From Pachypanchax playfairii (Eukaryota > Chordata > Actinopteri > Cyprinodontiformes > Aplocheilidae), in assembly GCA_006937955.1 (NCBI GenBank), contig SSNP01000001.1:11739340-11803339 (forward strand): a stretch of 64,000 bases of DNA, given 5' to 3'. Below are positions 43,084 through 53,116 of the stretch, in pieces. The stretch's first letter is position 1. Each line of letters opens with the position of its first letter. A program made the translations under genes and the position numbers. The notes beneath the pieces were generated by a model. It was not told the DNA's origin. It worked only from the letters and a program-made list of their open reading frames with translations, and did not search any database.

Positions 43084-44003
43084 CAGTGTTGTGCATGAAT
43101 GCGTTCAATGAACACGTTCATATTTACGGTGAACTGTGAACTGAACGAATCAGTTTTCATACCATGAACGTGAAAGAGAGCGGAGCTCATTTTGGCAAGA
43201 ATGAGTGGCACACGCAGTTCACGTTCACGCTCATTTGAAAAGTCAGGTTTTACGACACTGTTTACGGCAACCACCATGACGGTCCAGCGTGGCTAGTGCT
43301 GCTAGTTCCCGCGATCCAGACTCAGCTACAGGCATTGCTGAAGCCAGTTTTGCAGAGCACTTGGGAGAGTTTTATATACAAACAGAGCAAGACTCAGACG
43401 GAAAAAAACTAACGTTTTTGTGCAAACTGTGCCCACCGGGACTTAACAAGCAAGTACGTACGTCCGCCACATTGAGCTCAAATACTTACAGTTACTGCAT
43501 TTCAGAATAGTCTGGATTTTTTCAGTGGACAAATCTTTTCTCCATGAACCTGAATGTGCTTTGTGTTTTTTTTTTTGGAAGTCCTGCATAATTTGGTTCA
43601 TGCTGGTTAAATAAAGGTTTCATTAAACATACCTTGACTGCACCTTGTATTTTCCATTTTCTACATGTTATGATCACATGTTATTTCAGGGGTAAAATCT
43701 ATTCTCTATCTGAACATTATTTTTCTCCTGGATGTAATAATTATCTCTAGTCTCTTGATTCTTTATTGGTTCAAGAATTTTGTTTAGTTTTGGAGTGGCA
43801 GTGATTTGTGATGGATAGTTAAGAAGAGGTTTTATTGAGCACTAACAAAATGTAACAAATGAACGTGAACTAGTTCATTTTTAGATATGTGAACTTGGCT
43901 CATTTTTCAAAAAAATGAACTATGAACATAAACTAGTTCATTTTCATCTGTGTGAACTGAACTTTGAGCTAGTTCTTTTTAAGTATGAACTGGCACAACA
44001 CTG
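43084..44003 (+). mobile_element. hAT-type element with perfect 8-bp target duplication
   Basis: The ends CAGTGTTGTGC and, inverted, CAGTGTTGTGCC are flanked by GTCAGCAG at 43076-43083 and 44004-44011, a perfect 8-bp duplication. Many GAACGTGAAC and GTTCA words repeat in both subterminal regions, the likely transposase binding sites. It contains only the first exon of a transposase. Confidence 0.93.
43289..43470 (+). pseudogene. hAT transposase N-terminal (BED-like) fragment
   Basis: The frame starts MASAASSRDPDSATG and has LGEFYIQTEQDSDGKKLTF and then LCKLCPPGLNKQV. A C-x2-C pair (CKLC) is the first half of a BED-like zinc finger. The His half and the catalytic core are absent. The last codons of the open frame (after about 43470) do not continue a BED finger. 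Confidence 0.6.
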
Positions 44004-44799
44004 GTCAGCAGATATTTCAGGTCAGGCTCTGGGGTTAGATCAGCTGGATGGAGGCAACTCTGGATCACAATGCTGACAGCTGAGAGTGTGAAATGTGGAT
44101 GACTGGGTTATCCAACCATCCATGAAGGGGACTCACTGTAACAATCATGTGGGCTTTAAAGTTTATCTGACATGTGAATTTTATGTTATTTTACAACTTC
44201 AATGTTATATTTGTGCCCTGTCAACACTTTTCCACGTAAACCAGGATGCATAGATTTCTGGTAATAAAGTCTCAAAAATGTAGATTTATGGAGTGTGAGA
44301 AAGGTGCATTTACTGGAAGTGATGAAACACAGAAATGGAAGATGTAAACAAAGTGATTTGCTATGACAGAAACCATGACAGAAAATAGAGAATCCAATCA
44401 AGATTCTGTCGTTTCTAATTGTTTGTCTCTTTCTGAATGAGAAATTGACTCAGAAGAAGAGACAATGCGAAGAGAACCAGTTTTGGGCCACAGCTCTGCG
44501 TGTTGAGAGTGTGACATTCAGAAAAGAAGACTTCCATTCTGTTCTTTGTGCATGTCGCTGCCTTTTTTCTGTGCAGTATTCAATCACAGGTTTTATTGTC
44601 CATAGAAATGATATTTGATGTTTAACTCGGGTCACTGCTGTATGAAAATGAGTTTGACTCAAGTGTGACTGTGAAGATTAATTATTTCCACGGATCAAAA
44701 TCCAACCCACTGAGTCCGAATATCTATGTTTGGTGCTTGTGAAGTCTTTCCTCAATGAAAACACAAGTTCACAAATGCTTTTCAATGTCTATGTAAGAT

Positions 44800-45045
44800 G
44801 GTAAATGTCCTGTATTTGTATAGCGCTTTTCTAGTCATTCAGACCACTCAAAGTGCTTTTACACTTTACAAAGTGCTTTTGCCCATTCAAAAAACCCGAT
44901 ATGTAAATCAGGTGGCTACATTGGGTTACATGGGGTTCAGTGTCTTGCCCAAGGACACTTGGACATGTGATGGTGGAAGCGGAGGTCGATCCACCAACCT
45001 TTCAATACAACCTGCTCTAACCACTGAGCCACAGCCACCCCAATG
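44800..45045. repeat. Dispersed teleost non-coding repeat
   Basis: The stretch begins GGTAAATGTCCTGTATTTGT and includes GCGCTTTTCTAGTC, CTTGCCCAAGGACACTT and a tail with CCACTGAGCCACAGCCACCC. I recognise it as a very frequent interspersed repeat of fish genomes. I cannot assign its class with confidence. Confidence 0.55.
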
Positions 45046-45059
45046 TAAACCGGGGTAAG

Positions 45060-45940
45060 ATGTAAACAAAGAGCTGCGTTCCAGTGTTTATCACTTCCTG
45101 TTTCAAACTGAGACTGAAGCTCATAAAAACGTTTATATTTTTCTCTTATAAGTGTCAAACACAACTTTGCAGCATGTTTCATTAAACAAATTATAATGTT
45201 TCTTAATATTTTAAAAAGACCTGAGACAGAGACACTAACTCAACATCATAAATTAGATTTCTAATTTCCAGTCTGAATTATTCCTCTACATTTTAGGAAA
45301 CAGAGTTCACGCGAATTTGGATTTATTAGATTCGTGGTAACCGCTGAAGTATTGTTAGATTTGGGGTGATCTAATCTGACGGGGAGTCCAGTTCTTCTAC
45401 TCGGTACACCAGGTGAGAACAGATGCATTGCGTGAGGTGTCACACGATTTGGTTTTAAATCCCGGTCACTCGGTTTTATCGTGTCTATAGGTTTTAAAAC
45501 CCTGCTTTGTTTGTTCTGTAATGAGAGGCAGCCTGAAGCATAAAGAAAAGCTTCCCTAACCGAGGACTGCTTGACTCTCTCGGTGTGGTGGGAATACGCC
45601 TGCAATGAGACTCCGCTCCCACCGATTAACCGCTCCGGGTTTGCGGCCGTATCAGCACACGAGCTTCTGGAGCCTTATAAACGGTGAACCTGTCCGTTAC
45701 ACATCTGAAATATCGTTGGTAAATCGCACCAGAGCCGACTAGCAGCAGCAGATGATGCTAACCACTCCGTTACCTAACGGTACCGCATTAGGCCTCGGTC
45801 AACTGGCTGAGCGCTGTCTTACAGGAAGTTCACCACCTTCCTCGAATGTCCCTTCTATCAGAACATCTCTGATGAACGATGTCTCACACTAGCACTACCC
45901 AATCACCCTCTGCCGAGGCAGATAGAGACAAATAGCCGTT
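45060..45940. other. 5' part of eps15l1 intron 1, no recognised features
   Basis: There are a few scattered CpGs near 45590-45720. No open frame or repeat is supported. Confidence 0.35.
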
Positions 45941-45947
45941 TCGTTAC

Positions 45948-45974
45948 CTGGGTGAGCGATGCTAGGGCTGCCAT
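45948..45974 (-). CDS. eps15l1: EPS15-like 1, exon 1 coding part (start codon)
   Basis: The first coding exon has only nine codons, MAALASLTQ, and ends CAG|GTAACG. Mammalian EPS15 and EPS15L1 also start MAA and reach a Ser-Leu-Thr-Gln or Pro-Leu-Ser-Gln phrase just before EH1, and the phase matches exon 2. The ATG lies in GAAG ATG G, a good initiation context. The gene product is a clathrin-coat adaptor. Only the N-terminal about 154 codons are in the recognised exons. Confidence 0.82.
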
Positions 45975-46136
45975 CTTCCCTGTTGCTGCGGGAACGCGCT
46001 CGCCCTCCCTCTCCCGGGAACGCGACCCCTGCTGGAGGAAACTACTCCAGCTGATGGACGAAACGACGAAACAGCTCCAGCTGCCGAAGAAAACAACTCC
46101 AGCTGCAGTCAAAAATCTGCTTTCCTCCAAAGTCCA
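45975..46136 (-). promoter_or_regulatory. eps15l1: Likely 5' UTR and proximal promoter of eps15l1
   Basis: Upstream of the start codon the sequence is GC-richer, with several CpG sites (GGAACGCGCTCGCCC and CGGGAACGCGACC) and repeated CAGCTCCAG/CAGCTGC words. No TATA box is evident. The role is inferred from position only; the transcription start is unknown. Confidence 0.45.
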
Positions 46137-46310
46137 AGGGTCTCATTTATAAACATTGCGTACGCACAAAATGGGGCCTGAAAGTAGCGTACGCCACTTT
46201 CAAAGCAAAAGTTGGGATTTATAAAAAACTAACTTGACTTGAAAACGTGTGCACCTGTACGCCAACTCTGACCCGTGCGTACGGACATTTTGGAGACGAG
46301 GGGAATCAAC
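46137..46310. mobile_element. Possible Harbinger-like terminus
   Basis: GGGTCTCATTTATAAACATTGCG followed by TACGCACAAAA and many GCGTACG words resembles the terminus of a common fish Harbinger family. I found no opposite end. It abuts the presumed eps15l1 promoter. Confidence 0.4.
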
Positions 46311-46619
46311 GACGCAGTTGGTGAGGTGGTGAACTGCAGTCAGACTGCATGTTACTCCTCTCACACATGTTATTTCACCTCACGCCAAACATTAATTACA
46401 GATTCATGTTATTATAAACATTCAGAACAGATATCTATAATGATATCTATATTGCAGCTTGCAGTGAGCTGTAGCTCTCCTAAAAACATTTTTCAATACT
46501 AAAAAGAAATACATAAAATTAATCGCCTCCTCCTCGACAGGAAGTCTTTAAGGGAACAATTGGGTCTGAGGGTGTAATGCGGCGTTTAAGATGACAACGA
46601 CAAGGTTCATTCAGTGTTT

Positions 46620-48869
46620 TTAATGTATCATTTAAGGCACCAAGACAATGTCACACAACACACTCCTTATTTCTTTTAATTCATTGGTCACGGAATTAAT
46701 AGCGCGCTTGTTCTGACCGTTCTTCTTCTTCTTCTTCTTCTTCTTCTTAAGAAAAATTGCAGTATCATCTGCCAGTTGGCATATTTTGAAATTCTTCCCA
46801 ACTGCTTCTATACCTATGAATGGTGATTTTTTAATAAGAGTAGCCATTGTTTGGGATACTAATAAAAACAAAAAGGGAGATACAGGGCAACCTTGCCTAA
46901 TTCCTCTATGAATATCAAATCGAGTAGATGTGCCACATTTCAGTTTTACAGAGCTGGAACAGTTTTTATACAGAGTTTGAATTGCATTACAGAAATAATT
47001 TCCAAAGCCAAAAAAAGAGATAGTTTTAAAAATAAACTCATGTTCAATCATGTCAAAAGCTTTGTAAAAATCAATAAATAATATAAAACTTTCATTGGGT
47101 ATTAAATCACTATAATCTATCATATCTAGTATCAGTCGAATGTTGTTGCTGATATGTCTTTTTTGAATAAATCCAGATTGCTCTACATCTATGATTTGAT
47201 CTAAACCGTGTTTTAACCTCCTAGCAAAGATTAAAGCAAATAATTTTGCATCATTGTTTAGCAAGCTGATGGGTCTCCAATTTTCTATGTATAATCTGTC
47301 TTTATTTGGTTTAGGAATTAATGTGATTGTGCCTTGCCTTAAAGTAGGAGGGAGTTCACCTTTTTGAATTGATTCTTTAAACGTAGCAAGTAGAAAGGGA
47401 GCAAGTTTCTGTTGGAAAGTCTTATAAAACTCCCCTGTCAAACCATCATTACCAGGGGATTTGTTTTCTTTAAGGGAATTAATGCAGTCATTAATTTCAT
47501 CCAATGATATTTCCTTTTCACATAATATTCTAATATCATCATTTATTTTTCTGGCATCTGTTGAAATGTTTTCCAGGAAAGGCTTAATATCTGAGGGTGA
47601 AAAGGCTGAAGAATATAAATGATGATAAAACTGACTTACATGCTGAGAGATTATTTTAGGATCATCAGAGACTGTGCCATTAATCATCAATTTACTTACT
47701 GCTGTAAATTCTGCATTTCTTTTTTCTAGACTAAAAAAATACTTTGTATTTTTCTCACCTTTTTCAAGTCATTTGCATCTTGATCAAATCAAAGCACCTC
47801 TGGTTTTTTCTTCATAAATATTCTCTAATTGGTTTTGCAACTCATTTAATTGAATCATTTCTTCATTGGTTAAGTCATTACTATTTTTTGTTTGTAGATT
47901 CAAAATTGTACTAATAATTTCAGTTTCTTTTTGTTTTTTCCGTTTTGCTATGCATTTACTTTTTTTAATTGCACTTCTTCGAATTTCATATTTCATTAGT
48001 TCCCAGAAGTATCCATATGTGTCAATAATACATGCTTTATTCCAGTACTTATCAATAATAACATTTATTTCCTCTAAGAAGTCTATATTCTTTAATAACA
48101 AATTGTTAAATTTCCAATATCCTGTATTGTTTTTTTCTGTACATGTATTCCCTAGATTGAGTTTGATTAAGATCCCTCGATGGTCTGTTAGAATGGCTGG
48201 TTCAATGAGGATATCTCCAACCGTAGGGGCAAGATCATTAGCGATAAGCAAAAAGTCTATGCGTGACAGTAAAGACATATTCTTATTACTTCAAGTTTAC
48301 ATGTTGTTTTTCGGATTTATTTGTCTCCAAATATCAATTAAATTCATCCTTAAACAAATATTCATTAATTCACAGTTAGTATTTGTATTTTTTGGAGGCC
48401 ATCGATCCCTATTTTCATCGAAGACAGTATTAAAATCCCCTCCCCATATTACTTTAGCAAGTGGATAAACTGAATGAAGATGACATATTTTTGTCTCAAT
48501 ACCTTGAAATAATGCTACATTGGTGATCTTATTGTTGGTGGCATAAATATTAATCAAAATGAATTGATTTTGATTTATATCAACAACTAAAATGATCCAT
48601 CTCCCTAAGGTATCAGTTTCACTGTGAAGTACCTGGCCTTTAAAATTATTTCTTAATATGGCGACTCCTGCTGATCGATTACTTCCATTGGAAAACCACA
48701 TTTCATTACCCCATTGATTTTTCCAAAAAGACTCATCAGCTTTACAAGCATGAGTTTCCTGGATAAAACAAAAATCTACACTTTTACTTCTGCAGTATAA
48801 ATAAATGGCTTTTCTTTTAAGGATGTCTCGTATTCCCCTGGCATTTAAAGAAAACATAGAAAGAGACAT
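46620..48869 (-). mobile_element. L1/Tx1-like LINE, partial ORF2
   Basis: Endonuclease is at 48869-48297 (MFSLNARGIRDILKR, FIQETHACKAD, VIWGGDFNTVFDENRDRW). A linker follows at 48278-47784, and the RT at 47690 to about 46750 (ENKSPGNDGLTGEFY, LIPKPNKDRLYIENW, GIRQGCPVSPFLFLL, LADDTAIFL). Stops between the pieces (at about 48290, and 47784-47690) break the frame. The RT ends in a lysine run encoded by a (TTC)n tract, after which the family sequence is lost. The endonuclease and RT motifs are otherwise well kept. Confidence 0.85.
46720..46748. repeat. (TTC)n microsatellite inside LINE
   Basis: About nine to ten TTC triplets, read as lysine codons on the LINE strand (AAG/AAA). It marks the point where the RT frame stops resembling the family. 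Confidence 0.9.
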
Positions 48870-49148
48870 TAGAACAAGAAAGAGAAAAAAAAGAAGAGAA
48901 AAAAAATCTCTCTTTTTAGATTGAGTTTAACTTTCTGAAAGGCTGTAGGGTTCTTGCATATTTAACATATTGAATTAACAATAACACAGCAGACCTTTTT
49001 TTCTTTTTTAAAGTTTGCATTCATTCTTCTCCTTCTTCTTCTTTCTTGTTTTATGGCGAGTGGCAACCAACTCATAGGTGCATTTCCGCCACCACTGCAT
49101 GGGAGTGTGAGTCGGAATGTGGAGTACCTTCTTTATTTATATCCCTTA

Positions 49149-49910
49149 CTAAATTCTCTTTATTACCCCACTTTTACTTAAAAATTCTAACACTAACCTA
49201 TACACCCCTATACCCCCACTCAATAACTGTTTTAAACTAAACTCCCTATATCCCCTACCTTTTAACTTATCTTCCAACATTTTCCTATTCCTTGAATATT
49301 TCCTACATTTACATAATACATGTTCAACTGTTTCTTTATCCTCCCCACACTCACACATTCCTGAATCATGTTTTCCTATTCTCCATAAATTATAATTTAA
49401 CCCTATGTGCCCCATTCTCATTCTAGAGATTACTACTTGATCCTTATTCTTCATTTGCATCTTTTCCATTCCACCTACCCTACTCTTGATACTATATAAC
49501 TGTCTTCCCTTCCCTTCCCTCATCCATTTTTCCTGCCATTCTTCCACAATTTGTTTTTTTATTATTGCCTTCATTTCATTCTTACTATATGGTATCTCTA
49601 TTATTAAATTTGATTTTATTGCTTGCTTTGCATAATAATCCGCCATTTCATTTCCTTCAACCCCCCTATGAGCTGGCACCCACCTAACTTCTCTATTTAT
49701 CATACTTAATCTAAATAAACATTCATATATTTCCATTAATATATCATATCTTATCTCTCCTGACATTGATTTAATTGCTAATAACGCTGACATTGAATCT
49801 GAACATATTATCCCTTTTTTAATTCCATTTTGTTCCAACCACTGTAAACTAAAATATATTGCTAACAATTCTACCGTGACATTCTGTTGGTGTTGTCCTA
49901 AATGCTCCAC
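49149..49910 (-). pseudogene. I-like LINE RNase H domain
   Basis: The frame includes VTVELLAIYFSLQWL (the Glu position), ICSDSMSALLAI (Asp) and VRWVPAHRGVEGNEMAD (His and Asp), a complete RNase H motif set except the first strand Asp, which would lie upstream of the frame start. The tail HIGLNYNLWRIGKHDSGMCE with CECGEDKETVEHVL is the Cys/His-containing end typical of I-clade polyproteins. Confidence 0.8.
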
Positions 49911-49941
49911 AACATATTCTTAATACCTGACTCTGTATAAT

Positions 49942-50784
49942 TTAAATTTTCTTTGTTAAAGTCTTACTTGCTAAACTATACACTATACTACCATAGTCTA
50001 TGATTGACTTGACCATAGCTGTATAAATTTGTTTCAGTCCTTCCATGCTGGCTTCCCATTCATTTCCCCTTAAACACATCATTACATTAATCACCTTTTT
50101 ACACCTTTCTTCTACTTTATTAATATGATCCCTCCAAATTAATTTTTCATCAAATATCACTCCCAAATACATAAAACTTTTAACTCTTTCTACCTTCTCC
50201 CTATATAACTTAAGGTCAATTTTAACATTCCTCTTCCTTGTAAACACCATGCTTTTTGTCTTTTCAACTGAAAATTTAAAAACCCAGTCAAACGACCAAC
50301 TTTTTACCTTATTTATTGCCTCCTGTACCTTCTTTTGCAAATATTGAATATTTCGACCTCTTTTCCATATAATTCCGTCATCCGCAAATAATGCTTTACC
50401 CATATCACTCCCAATACCTTCAAATACATCATTCATCATAATAGAAGACAACACTGGACTAATTACACTCCCTTGTGGTGTTCCATTATCCACTACATAC
50501 CTTTTTGATATTTTATCCCCTACTTTAACTTGAATATTTCTATTATCTAAAAAATCCTTTATCCAGTCATACAGTTTTCCTTCTATCCCCAACCTTCTTA
50601 ATTTAATCATTAATCCTTCTTTCCACACCATGTCATAAACTTTCTCAATGTCAAAGAAAACTATAACTAAACTCTCTTTATTACTTTGTGCTTTCCTGAT
50701 TTCATTTTCCAAACTCACTATTGCATCCATCGTTCCTCTACCCTTCCTAAATCCATTTTGATACTTCCTTAGCAACTTCCTACA
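49942..50784 (-). pseudogene. I-like LINE reverse transcriptase, 5' truncated
   Basis: About 280 codons are open: YQNGFRKGRGTMDAIV, VFFDIEKVYDMVW (usually EKAYD), NGTPQGSVISPVL, and the active-site FADDGIIW. Further on, MYLGVIFDEKLIWRDHI is the thumb. The palm and thumb are intact but the fingers and endonuclease are missing. It reverse-transcribes element RNA at a nicked target in intact members. Confidence 0.85.
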
Positions 50785-50975
50785 CACCACTTTTCAGTTA
50801 TGTATTTGTAAAAGATGTTTGGAATCATGTATGATTTTCGTTCCACTTTTCACGTGTACACCACTTTGTGTTGGTCTTTCACATAGAATTCCAATAAAAT
50901 TGATTCATGTTTGTGGCCATAATGTGACAAAATGTGGAAAAGTTCAAGGGGGCCGAATACTTTTGCAAGCCACTG
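50785..50975. mobile_element. Tc1 family A right-end fragment
   Basis: The sequence matches 14845-15036 closely (CACTTTTCAGTTATGTATTTG at one side, TTTTGCAAGCCACTG at the other). It is a terminal inverted repeat without the rest of the transposon. It joins the I-like LINE on the left. On the right a TA leads into an L1-like fragment. Confidence 0.9.
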
Positions 50976-50979
50976 TATA

Positions 50980-51195
50980 TGTTTCATTACACCAAAATAA
51001 GATGGGAGCAATCTTTGTAGTGTAATAATAGTTTTTTAGGCATGGGAGGCCCAACCCCACCCTCTCTTTAGTCAGCTGAAGTGTGGCATATTTAATCCTT
51101 GGTTTCCGGCCTTGCCAGATAAATCTGGAGATCCATTTGTCCCACTCTCTGAATTGATTTCCACTTATCTCTATTGGCAGGTTTCTAAAAAGGTA
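50980..51195 (-). mobile_element. L1-like LINE ORF2 fragment
   Basis: Open minus-strand reading without stops: LPIEISGNQFREWDKWIS, RFIWQGRKPRIKYATLQL, VGLGLPCLKNYYY. This is the region downstream of the RT palm in L1/Tx1 elements. It is short and cut at both ends. Confidence 0.75.
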
Positions 51196-51205
51196 AAGTA
51201 AACGC

Positions 51206-51835
51206 AGGGCTCTAGACTGCGAGTGATTGGTCGCGTTTTGCGACCATCTTTTGTCTGAGTGCGAGTAAATTTAAACATCACTCGCGCCAGAGCGAATGGC
51301 AATGTCCCAAAACACTTCTGTAATGTAAACATGACATGAAAGAGTTACAATATATGTTCACGTGAGTGAGGTCATTTAGAGACATTTGGGACTGAGAACC
51401 TGCTGCGGACATGAAGAAGAAAAACTGCTACTGACATGATCCTGTAGAAACCAGGCGCTTTCGGCCAATCGCAGCGAGCAATTATTATTTTACTCACTGT
51501 GATTGGCCGAAGGCGCCTGATTTCTACAGGGTACGATTGGCTGAAGCAAGACTGCCTTTGTGTCACAATTTTGCTTTGAATGCGGAGGAGCGCGGCAATT
51601 CTACAGCTGAGAGCTTTATATGCAGTCATTGGATGAGAGGGACAGCTGCGCTATCATGGCGAAGAGGACGATAGATCGTTTTTTCAGGCCAGCTCGTGAT
51701 CAAACGTCACCTGTAGTTGATTTAGTCACAGACACCCAATCAGAAGAATCCGAAATACCCGGCTCCAGCAAAGTGAAAAAACTCCGACATGAGTGGATGT
51801 CGGAGTTCAAGTGGCTGAGGTATGACTCATGAAAC
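51206..51835 (+). mobile_element. hAT-type 5' end with first transposase exon
   Basis: CAGGGCTCTAGACTGCGAG at 51206 resembles a hAT terminus known from ZNF862-like elements. A plus-strand frame (51656-51832) reads MAKRTIDRFFRPARDQ and ends KKLRHEWMSEFKWLRYDS, like the N-terminus of such transposases. No further exons or right end were found. The recognition is from memory of the family. Confidence 0.5.
51440..51530. repeat. Inverted repeat, about 34-bp arms
   Basis: CCTGTAGAAACCAGGCGCTT and on to CCAATCGCAG (51440-51473) is mirrored by CTGTGATTGGCCGAAGGCGC to CTACAGG (51497-51530), with a few mismatches and a 23-nt AT-rich loop. It lies inside the hAT leader. Confidence 0.85.
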
Positions 51836-53110
51836 GGTACAATGTCTTGCCTGTATTGCTGTTACTGTGGTCCTCAACACGCTGGGAAAACCACCTAAGA
51901 ATCAGGGACTTCCCTGTTTAAACACTATATGGCCCGGGAAAGATGGAGCAGTAAAGTTAGAAAAATATTCACAGATTTGGCTTTTCTAGATCAATAACTT
52001 ATCAGCAGAGCATTTCTTTTACTAAACCGACACCTCAGTGAGATCACAGCGAGGTAGACTGCGAGCTTATAATCGTATTTCGTCCTCTGCGCTGGGAGAC
52101 TTTCATCAGTCTACATGCAGCCTGCAGGTTCGCCAAGGTGCAGGGACCGTCTACAAATTACAACACCGAATAAATATAACAGAGAAATATTCAATTGCTT
52201 CATATAGGACAGGTGTAGTGTCAATAAAATGGTTCATGTTTTTCATGCTAGATTTCTTGGATTAGAAATACATGTTTTTATTTTTTAACAGCCTTAAATA
52301 AGTCAATCTTTAATAATATCTCATTTTAAGGTGTTTGTAAGGTGGTTGTAAAAAAAAGCCATTATGAATATTAGTTTGTTCTATCAGCCAGGGGTGATTC
52401 TCGGTTCAGAGCTTTGGGGGTGCTGAGCACCCAGAGAGCTGCCCAGCCAGGCAAGATACACTTTACTCACAACAAGACTTTTTCCCTGCCTCTGTCAGTT
52501 CCTGCATCCTTAAATGTCTCCAGTTGTCCCGAGTTCTCTCTGACTGTCTCTTTTGTGCATTTAAACCCCTGTTCCTCCCCTGTCCTTGTCGTCTGTCGTC
52601 TTTGTCCCCGCAAGTCTGCAAATTTCTTTATTAAATCCTAAGAGTTTCTCTGTGCCTGGGTCCTCGTCAAAAGAATGAGATGACTGTTTTGTACATTTTA
52701 ACAATTTAATTCCAACATTTGTGTAAGAAAAGCAAAACACTTTTTGGAAAAGTATGTAACAAGACCATCAAATTTATAAATGTTTTTTAAATGCTGCAAA
52801 AGAAGAATGGATTGGAATAAAAAAAATACATATCCTAACCTTTTTTACTGGAGAATAATGAATGATGCTTATAGTGATTATAAAGTAAACTGAGTGCATT
52901 TTTTGGATAGGGATTCACTTTTAATGTCTAAGAATAATATAATACAGATGCGTGAAAAATACACTTCAAAAATAGAACAGTCTTGAAATGCACAAATGTA
53001 CAAAAAATTATAAAGATGAAGGCAACTTCGCCTATGGTACAACGTATGCAATGTATGTAAAGATCTTTACTGCAGATACTACTATGGCTCTGCAGATATT
53101 TTTATTTTAA
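51836..53110. other. No recognised gene
   Basis: Possibly the remainder of one hAT element and the flank of the next. 52390-52440 (GGGGGTGCTGAGCACCC) contains a short palindrome. Open frames are short and unmatched. Confidence 0.3.
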
Positions 53111-53116
53111 CCTATG

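Larger units (their letters stand above)
49030..50784 (-). mobile_element. I/Nimb-like LINE, RT and RNase H half
   Basis: The minus strand carries an RT (50784-49942) and an RNase H domain (49910-49149), in that order, as in the I clade. A stop separates the two frames. The 3' region to about 49030 has ACTCATAGGTGCATTTCCGC, which I recall in 3' UTRs of fish I-like elements. The 5' side is cut at 50784, where it meets a Tc1 family A end. Confidence 0.8.
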
